Positions 19,805 through 29,134 of a stretch of DNA of 64,000 bases are shown piece after piece (positions within the stretch are counted from its first letter, which is position 1; every line of letters begins with the position of its first letter). Made by a program: the position numbers and the translations under genes. The notes beneath the pieces are model-generated. The model made no database searches. It had not been told where the DNA came from and was given only the letters and a program-made list of their open reading frames with translations. The DNA is from Anaerofustis stercorihominis (lineage in GTDB: Bacteria; Bacillota; Clostridia; Eubacteriales; Anaerofustaceae): NCBI GenBank assembly GCA_015058295.1, contig SVCP01000001.1:1-64000 (forward strand), given 5' to 3'.

Positions 19805-21124
19805 ATGGCACTTACAGGTATTGAAATTTTCAAACTTACACCGAAAAAGAACTGCAAAGAATGCGGTGTTCCGACATGTATGGCATTCGCAATGAAAGTT
19901 GCTCAGGGTGCAGTTACAGTAGATAAATGCCCGTACTTCTCAGATGAAGCACTTGCTAAACTTTCTGAAGCTACACAGCCGCCGATGAAAACTATCGCTG
20001 TTGGCGAATACAAACTTGGTGGAGAAACAGTTCTTTACAGACACGAAAAAACATTCGTTAACAAAACTCTCTATGCTGTAAACGTATGTGAAAAAGATGA
20101 AAAAGCTGAAGAAGCTCTTGCTAACATGGGCAAAGTTGATTACGAAAGAATCGGCGAAAGAATGTATGTTGAATTCGCATATGTAAACTACGTTGATAAC
20201 AAGGAAAAATTCCTTGAACTCGTAACAAAAGCTAAAGAAGCTGGCAAAACAATCATCCTCGGATGCAAATGCCCCGAAGTTGCTAAAGAAGCTCTCGCTA
20301 TCACAGGCAAAGATGTAATCCTCAACGGTGCTACACCGGCTAACTATGCTGAAATGAACGCTGTTGCAACAGAAGCTGGTTGCGTTCTCGGCGTAAGAGG
20401 CGAAAACATCGACGAACTCTATGACACAGTAGCAGCTCTCGAAGGACTCGGAAACAAAAACCTCGTTATCGACGTTACACTTCCGACAATCAAAGAAACA
20501 TTCGCAGCTGCAGTTCAGCTCAGAAGAGCAGCTCTCAAAGAAGAAAACAGAACAGCTGGTTATCCGTCACTCGTAAACATTGCTAAGCCGGCATTCGCAG
20601 CTGATGCTGAAATGCAGGAAGCTCTCGCTACACTCTTCACAATGAAATATGGTTCAATCGTTGTTATGTCAGGTATGTCATACGCTCAGGCTCTCCCGCT
20701 TTACGGCCTCAGACAGAACGTATACACAGACCCGCAGAAACCGATGAGAGTTGAACCGGGCATCTACCCGCTTAACGGCGCTGATGCTGACGCTGTTTGC
20801 GCACTCACAGTTGACTTCGCACTTTCTTACTTCACAATCTCAGGCGAAATCGAACGTTCTGGCGTACCGTGCAACCTCCTTATTCCGGATGCAGGCGGAT
20901 ACTCAGTACTTACAGCTTGGGCTGCTGGTAAACTTGGTGCTTCTACAGTTGCTAAATTCATCGAAGATTACGCAATCGAAAACAAGATCAACAACAGAAA
21001 ACTTATCATTCCTGGTAAAGTAGCTGTACTTAAAGGCGAAATGCAGGAAAAACTTCCGAACTGGGAAATCATCGTTGGTCCGAACGAAGCAGTTCAGGTT
21101 GTTAAATTCCTCAGAGATCTCTAA
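19805..21124 (+). CDS. acsC: CODH/acetyl-CoA synthase gamma subunit (corrinoid Fe-S protein large subunit)
   Basis: MALTGIEIFKLTPKKNCKECGVPTCMAFAMKVAQGAVTVDKCPYFS 4Fe-4S motif. Confidence 0.95.
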   Translation: MALTGIEIFKLTPKKNCKECGVPTCMAFAMKVAQGAVTVDKCPYFSDEALAKLSEATQPPMKTIAVGEYKLGGETVLYRHEKTFVNKTLYAVNVCEKDEKAEEALANMGKVDYERIGERMYVEFAYVNYVDNKEKFLELVTKAKEAGKTIILGCKCPEVAKEALAITGKDVILNGATPANYAEMNAVATEAGCVLGVRGENIDELYDTVAALEGLGNKNLVIDVTLPTIKETFAAAVQLRRAALKEENRTAGYPSLVNIAKPAFAADAEMQEALATLFTMKYGSIVVMSGMSYAQALPLYGLRQNVYTDPQKPMRVEPGIYPLNGADADAVCALTVDFALSYFTISGEIERSGVPCNLLIPDAGGYSVLTAWAAGKLGASTVAKFIEDYAIENKINNRKLIIPGKVAVLKGEMQEKLPNWEIIVGPNEAVQVVKFLRDL

Positions 21125-21179
21125 TCTTGGGCGGATTAAAGCCGCATAAAGAAAAAAATAAATTTTAAGGAGACCTAAA

Positions 21180-21965
21180 ATGGCAAAATTTGTTACTATT
21201 GGTGAAAGAATTCACTGCATCTCTCCGGTTATCAAAGAAGCTATGGCTACAAGAAATCCGGAACCGATCCTCAAAAGAGCTAAAGAACAGATCGCAGCTG
21301 GCGCTACATATATCGATGTAAACATCGGACCTGCTGAATCAGACGGCGAAGACCTCATGAAATGGGCTGTACAGCTCATTCAGAGCGAATGCAACAACAT
21401 TCCTCTCGCTCTTGACACAGCTAACCAGAAAGCTATCGAAGCTGGTATCTCAGTATACAACAGAACAAACGGTAAACCGATCGTAAACTCAGCTGACGCT
21501 GGTGACAGAATTTCTAACATCAACCTCGCTGCTGACAACGATGCTATCGTTATCGCTCTTCTTTCTAAAGATGGTATTCCGAAAGACAACGATGAACGTA
21601 TGATTTACTGCCAGGAAATGCTCGAAATGTGGATGATGCTCGGTCAGGATCCGACAGACATCTGGTTCGACCCGCTCTTCCTCGTAATCAAAGGCATGCA
21701 GGAAAAACAGATGGACGTTCTTCAGGCAATCAAAGATATCGCTGATATGGGCCTCAACACAACAGGCGGTCTTTCAAACGTATCTAACGGTATGCCGAAA
21801 GCTCTCCGTCCGATCGTTGACTCTAACATGCTCGCTATGGCTATGATGTGCGGATTCTCTTCTGCTATCGTTAACCCGTGCGACACAAGACTTATGGAAA
21901 CAGTAAAAACATGTGATATCATCAAAAATGAATATCTCTTTGCTGATTCTTACCTCGAAATGTAA
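21180..21965 (+). CDS. acsE: Methyltetrahydrofolate:corrinoid/iron-sulfur protein methyltransferase
   Basis: IGERIHCISPVIKEAM, ATYIDVNIGPAESDGEDLMKWAVQLIQ (pterin-binding fold). Confidence 0.93.
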   Translation: MAKFVTIGERIHCISPVIKEAMATRNPEPILKRAKEQIAAGATYIDVNIGPAESDGEDLMKWAVQLIQSECNNIPLALDTANQKAIEAGISVYNRTNGKPIVNSADAGDRISNINLAADNDAIVIALLSKDGIPKDNDERMIYCQEMLEMWMMLGQDPTDIWFDPLFLVIKGMQEKQMDVLQAIKDIADMGLNTTGGLSNVSNGMPKALRPIVDSNMLAMAMMCGFSSAIVNPCDTRLMETVKTCDIIKNEYLFADSYLEM

Positions 21966-21987
21966 TCTGAATTACAAATCAAATTTA

Positions 21988-22012
21988 AAAGACCGCTTGT
22001 GCGGTCTTTTTT
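21988..22012 (+). terminator. Intrinsic terminator after acsE
   Basis: AAAGACCGCttgtGCGGTCTTTTTT. Confidence 0.9.
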
Positions 22013-22114
22013 ATATTGAAAAAGACTATAAATTATCCGGATGATGTCTATGCTTGTTTATTTACACGGAGATCTGTGTTACAATTATCTCATAAACACA
22101 AAAGGTACGAAATT

Positions 22115-23221
22115 ATGATAGAAATAAAGGGAAAATATAACACAGCAGTCGTATATGCAGACGATGTGGAATACAGTGCTATGGAGCAGATAAAAAATCT
22201 CTGCAACTACGAGTTTATGGCCGGTTCAAAGATACGCATTATGCCTGATGTTCACGCAGGGGCAGGGTGTACGATCGGCACGACTATGAGTATAAGTAAT
22301 ACAGTTGTTCCTAACCTTGTCGGTGTTGATATTGGCTGTGGTATTGAGACTGTAAAGCTTACGGACAAAGAGATTGATCTTGAAAAACTCGACAAACTGA
22401 TATATGACAAGATCCCTTCCGGAAAAAGGATCAGAAAAACTTATCACAAAACAGCGGAAGGTATCGATCTTTCGAAGTTGCTTTGCGCTGATAAAGTAAA
22501 TATTGAAAGAGGATATTATAGCATCGGCACTCTCGGCGGCGGAAACCATTTCATTGAAATCGATAAAGATAACGAGGGCAATCTGTATTTATGTGTGCAT
22601 TCAGGCAGCAGAAATATCGGCCTTCAGGTAGCAAATCATTATCAGAAGCTTGCGGTGGAATATTGCAAAGAAAACAGACTGAAAGTAGAAAAAAATCTCT
22701 CTTATCTTGAAGGAACTCTGATGCTTTCGTATCTTCACGATATGAAAATTATGCAACAGTATGCTGCATTGAACAGAAAAACTATGGTGGATATTATTGT
22801 GAACGGGCTCGGTCTGACTGTGTCGGAGTCGTTCTCAACTATTCATAATTATATAGATATGGATAATATGATTCTCCGTAAAGGTGCGGTAAGTGCAGAT
22901 AGAGGGCAGAAGCTTATTATTCCAATAAATATGCGTGATGGAAGCCTCATCTGTGTCGGAAAAGGCAATCCCGACTGGAACAACTCCGCACCACATGGTG
23001 CCGGAAGGCTTTTCGGAAGAAAAGCGGCAAAAGAGAGATTTTCAATGCAGGAATACAAGGATAGTATGGAAGGCATATTTACAACATCTGTTCATAAAGA
23101 CACTCTTGATGAATGTCCTATGGCTTATAAGAGTATGGATGCTATCACTTCTCATATAGGTCCGACAGCAGAAATAATAAATGTAATCAGGCCTGTATAT
23201 AATTTCAAGGCCGGGGAGTAA
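22115..23221 (+). CDS. rtcB: RtcB family RNA-splicing ligase
   Basis: MPDVHAGAGCTIGTTM, VGVDIGCGIE, GTLGGGNHFIEID, HSGSRNIG. Confidence 0.95.
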   Translation: MIEIKGKYNTAVVYADDVEYSAMEQIKNLCNYEFMAGSKIRIMPDVHAGAGCTIGTTMSISNTVVPNLVGVDIGCGIETVKLTDKEIDLEKLDKLIYDKIPSGKRIRKTYHKTAEGIDLSKLLCADKVNIERGYYSIGTLGGGNHFIEIDKDNEGNLYLCVHSGSRNIGLQVANHYQKLAVEYCKENRLKVEKNLSYLEGTLMLSYLHDMKIMQQYAALNRKTMVDIIVNGLGLTVSESFSTIHNYIDMDNMILRKGAVSADRGQKLIIPINMRDGSLICVGKGNPDWNNSAPHGAGRLFGRKAAKERFSMQEYKDSMEGIFTTSVHKDTLDECPMAYKSMDAITSHIGPTAEIINVIRPVYNFKAGE

Positions 23222-23224
23222 AAT

Positions 23225-24556
23225 ATGTGGATACTACCTGAAAATGTAAATAAAGCTTTGGGAATACTTCACGAAAACGGTTTTGAGGGATATCTCGTAG
23301 GTGGTTGCGTCAGAGACCGCATTATGAACAGAGAAATTCATGATTATGATATTACGACCAACGCAAAAACAGATGAACTCAAACAAATATTTTCCGGCTA
23401 TCAGCAAATACTTGCCGGGGAAAAGCACGGGACAGTATCCGTGGTTATACACGGAGAAGTCCTCGAAATAACGACATACAGAAGTGACGGTGAATATCTT
23501 GACGGCAGGCACCCGGAGAGTGTTACATTTGTGACAGATCTGAAGGAAGATGTGTCAAGGCGTGATTTTACTATGAATGCCATTGCCTATAATGATAAGG
23601 AAGGATATGTCGATTATTTTAATGGCCTTGAGGATATAAAATGCAGTGTGATTCGTTGCGTCGGTGATGCGGATACTCGATTTAAAGAAGATGCCCTTCG
23701 TATTATGAGAGGTGTACGTTTCAGTGCGCAGTTCGGATTTGATCTTGAAACCAAAACACTGGAAGCGGCCATAAATAACAGATATCTTCTTGGTAAGGTG
23801 TCAAAAGAACGGATATTTACTGAGCTGTGTAAGCTTGTTGCGGGAAAATATGCAGGGAAGGCTGTGAGGGATAATATCATTGTTTTATCTGCCATAATTC
23901 CCGAACTGAGTGAAATGATTGATTTTACACAGGATAATCCTCATCATAATTTAAATCTGCTTGATCACACAGTGAGGGTTGTGGACAATCTTCCATATGA
24001 TATTTCTCTCAGACTTGCGGGACTTTTTCATGATATTGCAAAACCGAAGTGTGTAAGTGTTGACAGTGACGGAATAAAGCATTTTTATAACCATCCTGTT
24101 GTCGGAGAAGAAATGGTGCGTGGTATCCTCCTGTCATTAAGAAGCGACAGCAAAACACTTGAAGATGTGTGCACGCTTGTCAGATATCACGATCATCCTA
24201 TAGAAAATACTCCCCAAAGCATAAAGAAAATGCTCTCCAAAATCGGCGAGAGACTATTTTTTATGTTGATGGACCTGAAAATAGCCGATAATATTGCTCA
24301 GGATCCGAAATACAGGAGGACGGATCTTTATTATGATATTATAAGCAGCGCGAAAGAAATAATTGCAAAGGAAGAATGCTTCTCTCTTAAAGATATGAAA
24401 CTTAACGGTAAAGATATTTTGTCTCTTGGTGTAAAACCTTCGAAAGCAGTCGGTGAATGTCTGAATTATCTTCTGGAAAATGTTATTGAAGGAAAATTTC
24501 CCAATGAGAGAGAGTTTCTTATGAATGAAGTGAAGATGTATTTCGGGCTTCAGTGA
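23225..24556 (+). CDS. cca: CCA tRNA nucleotidyltransferase / poly(A) polymerase family with HD domain
   Basis: GYLVGGCVRDRIMNREIHDYDITTNA, RRDFTMNAIAY, LFHDIAKPKC. Confidence 0.93.
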   Translation: MWILPENVNKALGILHENGFEGYLVGGCVRDRIMNREIHDYDITTNAKTDELKQIFSGYQQILAGEKHGTVSVVIHGEVLEITTYRSDGEYLDGRHPESVTFVTDLKEDVSRRDFTMNAIAYNDKEGYVDYFNGLEDIKCSVIRCVGDADTRFKEDALRIMRGVRFSAQFGFDLETKTLEAAINNRYLLGKVSKERIFTELCKLVAGKYAGKAVRDNIIVLSAIIPELSEMIDFTQDNPHHNLNLLDHTVRVVDNLPYDISLRLAGLFHDIAKPKCVSVDSDGIKHFYNHPVVGEEMVRGILLSLRSDSKTLEDVCTLVRYHDHPIENTPQSIKKMLSKIGERLFFMLMDLKIADNIAQDPKYRRTDLYYDIISSAKEIIAKEECFSLKDMKLNGKDILSLGVKPSKAVGECLNYLLENVIEGKFPNEREFLMNEVKMYFGLQ

Positions 24557-24675
24557 CAAAAATGTATTATAAAATATAAAAATTAAAGGCATCGCCTGAA
24601 CAACAGACGGTGCCTTTTGTGTTGTGTGGCCGGGCTGAGAATATGTTTTATGTTATCACAGGCAGAACATAAAAA

Positions 24676-24706
24676 CAAACCGCCGGTAAGTCCTGCGGTT
24701 TGTTTG
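24676..24706 (-). terminator. Terminator for the NAT genes
   Basis: AAACAAACCGCcggtaagtcctGCGGTTTGTTT. Confidence 0.7.
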
Positions 24707-24740
24707 GGAAGGTTGTCTTCCGTTATGTTTTATGTATTAT

Positions 24741-25595
24741 TTACTGTTCCGGTGTAATGTTGAACTCTTCTTTGAGTATTCTCGGAATATCTTCTTCTGT
24801 AATCGGAGTTCTTGTTCTTACGCCGTTTTTGATTACTGTGAATGTATCGTTGTTCATGCTCTTGCTTCCGTCCGGTGTTCTTACAGTTACCATATATCTG
24901 AGAGCAAAACCTGAATTCGGGTCTTTGGAGAGGCTGTCACTGCGTGGTACATAGTCAGCTGCTTCCCATCTTGCGGGAGAAACGAGGATAACGTCAACTT
25001 CTCTTACGAGGTCGATTGTTTCAGGGTCATAACCAAGGAATCCGCTTTCGCTTGTACCTTTGGTCATTCTCTTAAGGAGCCACCAGTATTCGCTCTGCTG
25101 TTCAAACCAGAATGTTTCGCCGTCAACTACCTGTCTTTCGCCTTCGATGAATGCGATTGCTCCCGGGGGCATCGGTCCGCCGTATCCTACGTCGCAGAAA
25201 AGTTTCTGTCCGTCGAGTACAACTATATTACCTCTGTGCATAACAGCACCGGGGTTGTGTGTGCCGCCACGGTTGCCTCTGCACGGGCATGAATATGCTT
25301 CGTATCCGAGACCCTGGAGGAGTTTTACAAACAAACCATTCATTTCGAAGCAGTATCCGCCTCTTCCTCTTACAACAATCTTGTCAAAAAGATCAGCGAT
25401 GTTGAGAGAGATGGGTCTGTGGTAAGCTTTTATATCAACATTTTCAAATACAACGTGTGTCTGATGGTTCAGAACGAGTTTATCGAGATATTCTTTGTCT
25501 AATTTTTCCGGTCTTTCCATTTCGAGTCTTTTGAGATAAAGATCGATCTGTTCTTCTGTGAGCGGAGTATAAAGCGGAGAGTATACTACTTGCAT
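24741..25595 (-). CDS. Arylamine N-acetyltransferase (copy 1)
   Basis: RGRGGYCFEMNGLF (Cys), MHRGNIVVLDG (His), FCDVGYGGP (Asp). Confidence 0.9.
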   Translation of the reverse strand: MQVVYSPLYTPLTEEQIDLYLKRLEMERPEKLDKEYLDKLVLNHQTHVVFENVDIKAYHRPISLNIADLFDKIVVRGRGGYCFEMNGLFVKLLQGLGYEAYSCPCRGNRGGTHNPGAVMHRGNIVVLDGQKLFCDVGYGGPMPPGAIAFIEGERQVVDGETFWFEQQSEYWWLLKRMTKGTSESGFLGYDPETIDLVREVDVILVSPARWEAADYVPRSDSLSKDPNSGFALRYMVTVRTPDGSKSMNNDTFTVIKNGVRTRTPITEEDIPRILKEEFNITPEQ

Positions 25596-25637
25596 GTTAT
25601 ATTTCCTTTCTGTCCTTGAATATTCATCATGAATCAG

Positions 25638-26495
25638 TTACATATCTTCGCTGAGACCGAATTCTTCTTTGAGGATTCTCGGAATATCTTCAGCTGTGAT
25701 CGGTGTTCTTGTTCTTACACCGTTTTCGATATGTGTGTAAACTTCGCTGTTAAGTCCTTTTGAACCTGTCGGTGTTCTGAGGCTTACCATATATCTTGTT
25801 CTGAATGTTGATGTAGGATCATTTGAGAGTTTGTCACTGAGAGCAACAAAGTCAGCGCCTTCAAGGCGTACGGGAGAAACTACAGTAACATCAGCTTCTT
25901 TGATGTCATTGATTGTATTCGGGTCGTATACTCCGAGCATGCCGCTTTCGCTTGTGCCTTTTGTCATTCTTCTGAGAAGCCACCAGTATTCATCTTTCTG
26001 TTCGAACCAGAATGTTTCACCGTCAACAACCTGTCTTTCGCCATCAACGAGTTTGATTGATCCCGGGGGCATCGGTCCGCCGTATCCTACGTCGCAGAAA
26101 AGTTTCTGTCCGTCGATAGTTACGATGTTGCCTCTGTGCATGAATGCGCTGGGGTTTGTATCAAACTCTCTGTTTCCTCTGCATGCGCATGAATATGCGT
26201 CATATCCGAGACCCTGGAGGAGTTTTACGAACAAGCCGTTCATTTCGAAGCAGTATCCGCCTCTTCCTCTTACAACGATCTTATCAAAAAGATCAGCGAT
26301 GTTAAGAGAAATAGGTCTGTTGTAAGCGATGATGTCAAGATTTTCGAATACAACATGTGTCTGATGGTTCAGAACGAGTTTGTCGAGATATTCTTTGTCT
26401 AATTTTTCCGGTCTTTCCATACCGATTCTTTTCAGATAAAGATCGATCTGTTCTTCTGTGAGCGGAGTATAGAGCGGTGCGTCCATTACCTGCAT
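25638..26495 (-). CDS. Arylamine N-acetyltransferase (copy 2, tandem paralog)
   Basis: Same catalytic motifs; N-terminal ~110 aa nearly identical to copy 1. Confidence 0.9.
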   Translation of the reverse strand: MQVMDAPLYTPLTEEQIDLYLKRIGMERPEKLDKEYLDKLVLNHQTHVVFENLDIIAYNRPISLNIADLFDKIVVRGRGGYCFEMNGLFVKLLQGLGYDAYSCACRGNREFDTNPSAFMHRGNIVTIDGQKLFCDVGYGGPMPPGSIKLVDGERQVVDGETFWFEQKDEYWWLLRRMTKGTSESGMLGVYDPNTINDIKEADVTVVSPVRLEGADFVALSDKLSNDPTSTFRTRYMVSLRTPTGSKGLNSEVYTHIENGVRTRTPITAEDIPRILKEEFGLSEDM

Positions 26496-26696
26496 TATAT
26501 TTATTCCTTTCTTTTATGCATATATTTGCTTTTTTAATCAAAAATATTATACGATAAAAATAATCATTTTGCAACAAAATATTAAATTTAAGTTATGCTT
26601 ATTGTGTGAATTTATTTTTTGTGATATGCTGAAAGCAGAGCAACGCAAAAAAGGCAGTTATCTCACTGCCTTATCTGACTATAAAGTACTAACTAC

Positions 26697-26885
26697 TTAC
26701 GCTCTTTCAACTTTTCCGCTTCTGAGGCATCTTGTGCAGACGCTAACACTCTTAACAGTACCATTTTCAATGATTCTAACCTTTTTAAGATTCGGTTTGA
26801 ATACTCTTTTTGTATGGATATTTGAGTGGCTTACGGTGTTTCCGGCAACAGTACCCTTAGCACATACATAACATTGGTTAGCCAT
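26697..26885 (-). CDS. rpmB: 50S ribosomal protein L28 (Cys-containing form)
   Basis: MANQCYVCAKGTVAGNTVSHSNIHTKRVFKPNLKKVRI...CTRCLRSGKVERA. Confidence 0.96.
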   Translation of the reverse strand: MANQCYVCAKGTVAGNTVSHSNIHTKRVFKPNLKKVRIIENGTVKSVSVCTRCLRSGKVERA

Positions 26886-27112
26886 CCTAATCACACTCCT
26901 AACATTAAAAATCACATCTTGCGATTACCTCAAACAGGCAACTGCTTGAATATTATATCACAGGGATTATGTAAAAGCAACATAAAAATGATGGGATTTA
27001 CTTGATTTTTTTCTTGATTTGTATATAATATCATTAATTTGTTCCTGAAACATAGTAATTTATAAAAAGTATGTTATAATATAGAATAACAATTACAGAA
27101 TGGAGATCCGTA

Positions 27113-27487
27113 ATGGAAAATAATAAATCATTGAAAGACACATCAGGCGTATTGTTTATCAAACAGATAGCCGCTATAGCAGCTACGGAATGTTTCGGTG
27201 TTGTAGGAATCAGTAAGAAAAAACCCGTTGTCAATCGTATACTCAGCCAGAGTGCCGAAAGACTCAGTCATGGTGTTGAAGTTACTTATCTGAAAGGCGA
27301 AGACAAAATCTATGATGAAGATACTGATGAAATCATCATCGATATTTATGTCATTATGGAATTCGGTCTGAAGCTTATAAGTGTAGCCGAAAATCTTATC
27401 GATACCATTAAGTATAATGTTGAAAGAGAAACAGATGCAAAAGTGCGCAAAGTTAATGTGCATGTAAATTATGTCAGAGTATTATAA
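27113..27487 (+). CDS. Asp23/Gls24 family protein
   Basis: FIKQIAAIAATECFGVVGIS...VNVHVNYVRV. Confidence 0.9.
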   Translation: MENNKSLKDTSGVLFIKQIAAIAATECFGVVGISKKKPVVNRILSQSAERLSHGVEVTYLKGEDKIYDEDTDEIIIDIYVIMEFGLKLISVAENLIDTIKYNVERETDAKVRKVNVHVNYVRVL

Positions 27488-27496
27488 GAGGTAATT

Positions 27497-29134
27497 ATGC
27501 AGAAAGAAATAAGCAGTGCGCTTTTTGTGCGTGCTATCAAAAGCGGATATGCTAATCTCGAAAATTCGAAAAACGAAGTAAATAATCTTAACGTATTTCC
27601 TGTTCCCGACGGCGATACAGGAACAAATATGGCTCTTACCATGCAGAATGCAAAAGAGGAGCTTCTTAAACAGACTCCCGCTACAGTAGGAGAATGTGCC
27701 GTAAACGCATCAACAGGTGCCCTTATGGGTGCAAGAGGCAACTCAGGAGTTATTCTTTCACAGCTTTTCAGAGGCTTCTCAAAGTCTCTTGCAGGAAAAG
27801 ATGTAATAACTGTTGAAGCTCTTGCAAATGCATTCCTTGCAGCAAGCAATATGGCATATAAAGCTGTAATGAAACCGACGGAAGGAACTATCCTTACTGT
27901 TGCAAGAGTAATGGGCGAATTCGCATCTGAAAATCACTCAAAATACGAGGACATCGTATCCTTCGGTGAAGATATCCTCAAAGCCGGCAACGAAGCTCTT
28001 GCGGATACTCCTAATCTTCTTCCTGTACTTAAACAGGCAGGTGTAGTTGATGCAGGCGGAAAAGGTCTTCTTTGTATTCTGGAAGGCGCTCTCAAGGCGA
28101 TCAAAGGCGAAGATATCGAGCTTTCAGGTGTAACGACCGAAACAGAAAGCAGTGTTGAAGCTGGGGAAATCGATGCGGACATCACGTTTGCGTATTGTAC
28201 AGAATTCCTTATCCGTGCAAAAGACGATGGGGATTACGAAAGATGGCTCACAGAAAAGCTCTTTAAATTAGGAGACTGTCTTATCGTAATTCAGGACGGA
28301 AAGATCATCAAAGTTCACGTTCATACAAATGAGCCCTGGACAGCAATGAAACACGCGTCTCAGTGTGGTGAGCTCGAAAAGATCAAGATCGAAAATATGC
28401 GTCGTCAGCACAGCGAAATGTTCGGTGAAACTAAATCTCCGGAAGAACCCAAAACAGAAGAATACAATACCGAACATGTCAAATATGCGACTATCGCTGT
28501 TTGTGCAGGTGATGGATTTGAAGAAATTCTCAGACAGCTTGGAGTTGATTATATTATCAAAGGCGGACAGACGATGAACCCGTCAACAGAGGATTTCCTT
28601 AAAATAATCAACAACACGGATGCTGAACATTATATTCTGCTTCCTAACAACAAAAATATAATTATGGCTGCATCACAGACAAAGTCTATCAGCGATAAGG
28701 ATATTACAGTTATCGAAACAAGAAATCTTCCGCAGGCAATCTCTGCAATGATCTCTTTCGATGTTGAAGCTGAGCTTGAAGGTAATGTGGAAGCTATGAA
28801 CGAAGCAAAAGGCTCGGTAAAAACAGGACAGGTTACATTTGCTGTAAGAAACACAAATGTCGATGGCTTTGAAATCTCAGAAGGAGATATCATTGGTGTG
28901 CTGAGTGATGAGATCGTTGTATGCGAAAAAGATGTAAAAACAGCTATAATCGGCCTTATCGACAAAATGGTAGATGAAGACAGCGAGCTTATTTCTGTAT
29001 ACTACGGCGAAGATGTTACTGAAGAAGAAGCTCAGGAACTTGTTGAGGAGCTTGCGGAAAAATACGAAGATTGCGATATAGAGCTGTCAGAAGGCTCACA
29101 GCCGTTATATTATTATATAATCGGTGTTGAATAA
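27497..29134 (+). CDS. fakA: DAK2/DegV-type fatty-acid kinase-like protein
   Basis: NVFPVPDGDTGTNMALTMQNA, GARGNSGVILSQLFRGFS. Confidence 0.88.
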   Translation: MQKEISSALFVRAIKSGYANLENSKNEVNNLNVFPVPDGDTGTNMALTMQNAKEELLKQTPATVGECAVNASTGALMGARGNSGVILSQLFRGFSKSLAGKDVITVEALANAFLAASNMAYKAVMKPTEGTILTVARVMGEFASENHSKYEDIVSFGEDILKAGNEALADTPNLLPVLKQAGVVDAGGKGLLCILEGALKAIKGEDIELSGVTTETESSVEAGEIDADITFAYCTEFLIRAKDDGDYERWLTEKLFKLGDCLIVIQDGKIIKVHVHTNEPWTAMKHASQCGELEKIKIENMRRQHSEMFGETKSPEEPKTEEYNTEHVKYATIAVCAGDGFEEILRQLGVDYIIKGGQTMNPSTEDFLKIINNTDAEHYILLPNNKNIIMAASQTKSISDKDITVIETRNLPQAISAMISFDVEAELEGNVEAMNEAKGSVKTGQVTFAVRNTNVDGFEISEGDIIGVLSDEIVVCEKDVKTAIIGLIDKMVDEDSELISVYYGEDVTEEEAQELVEELAEKYEDCDIELSEGSQPLYYYIIGVE

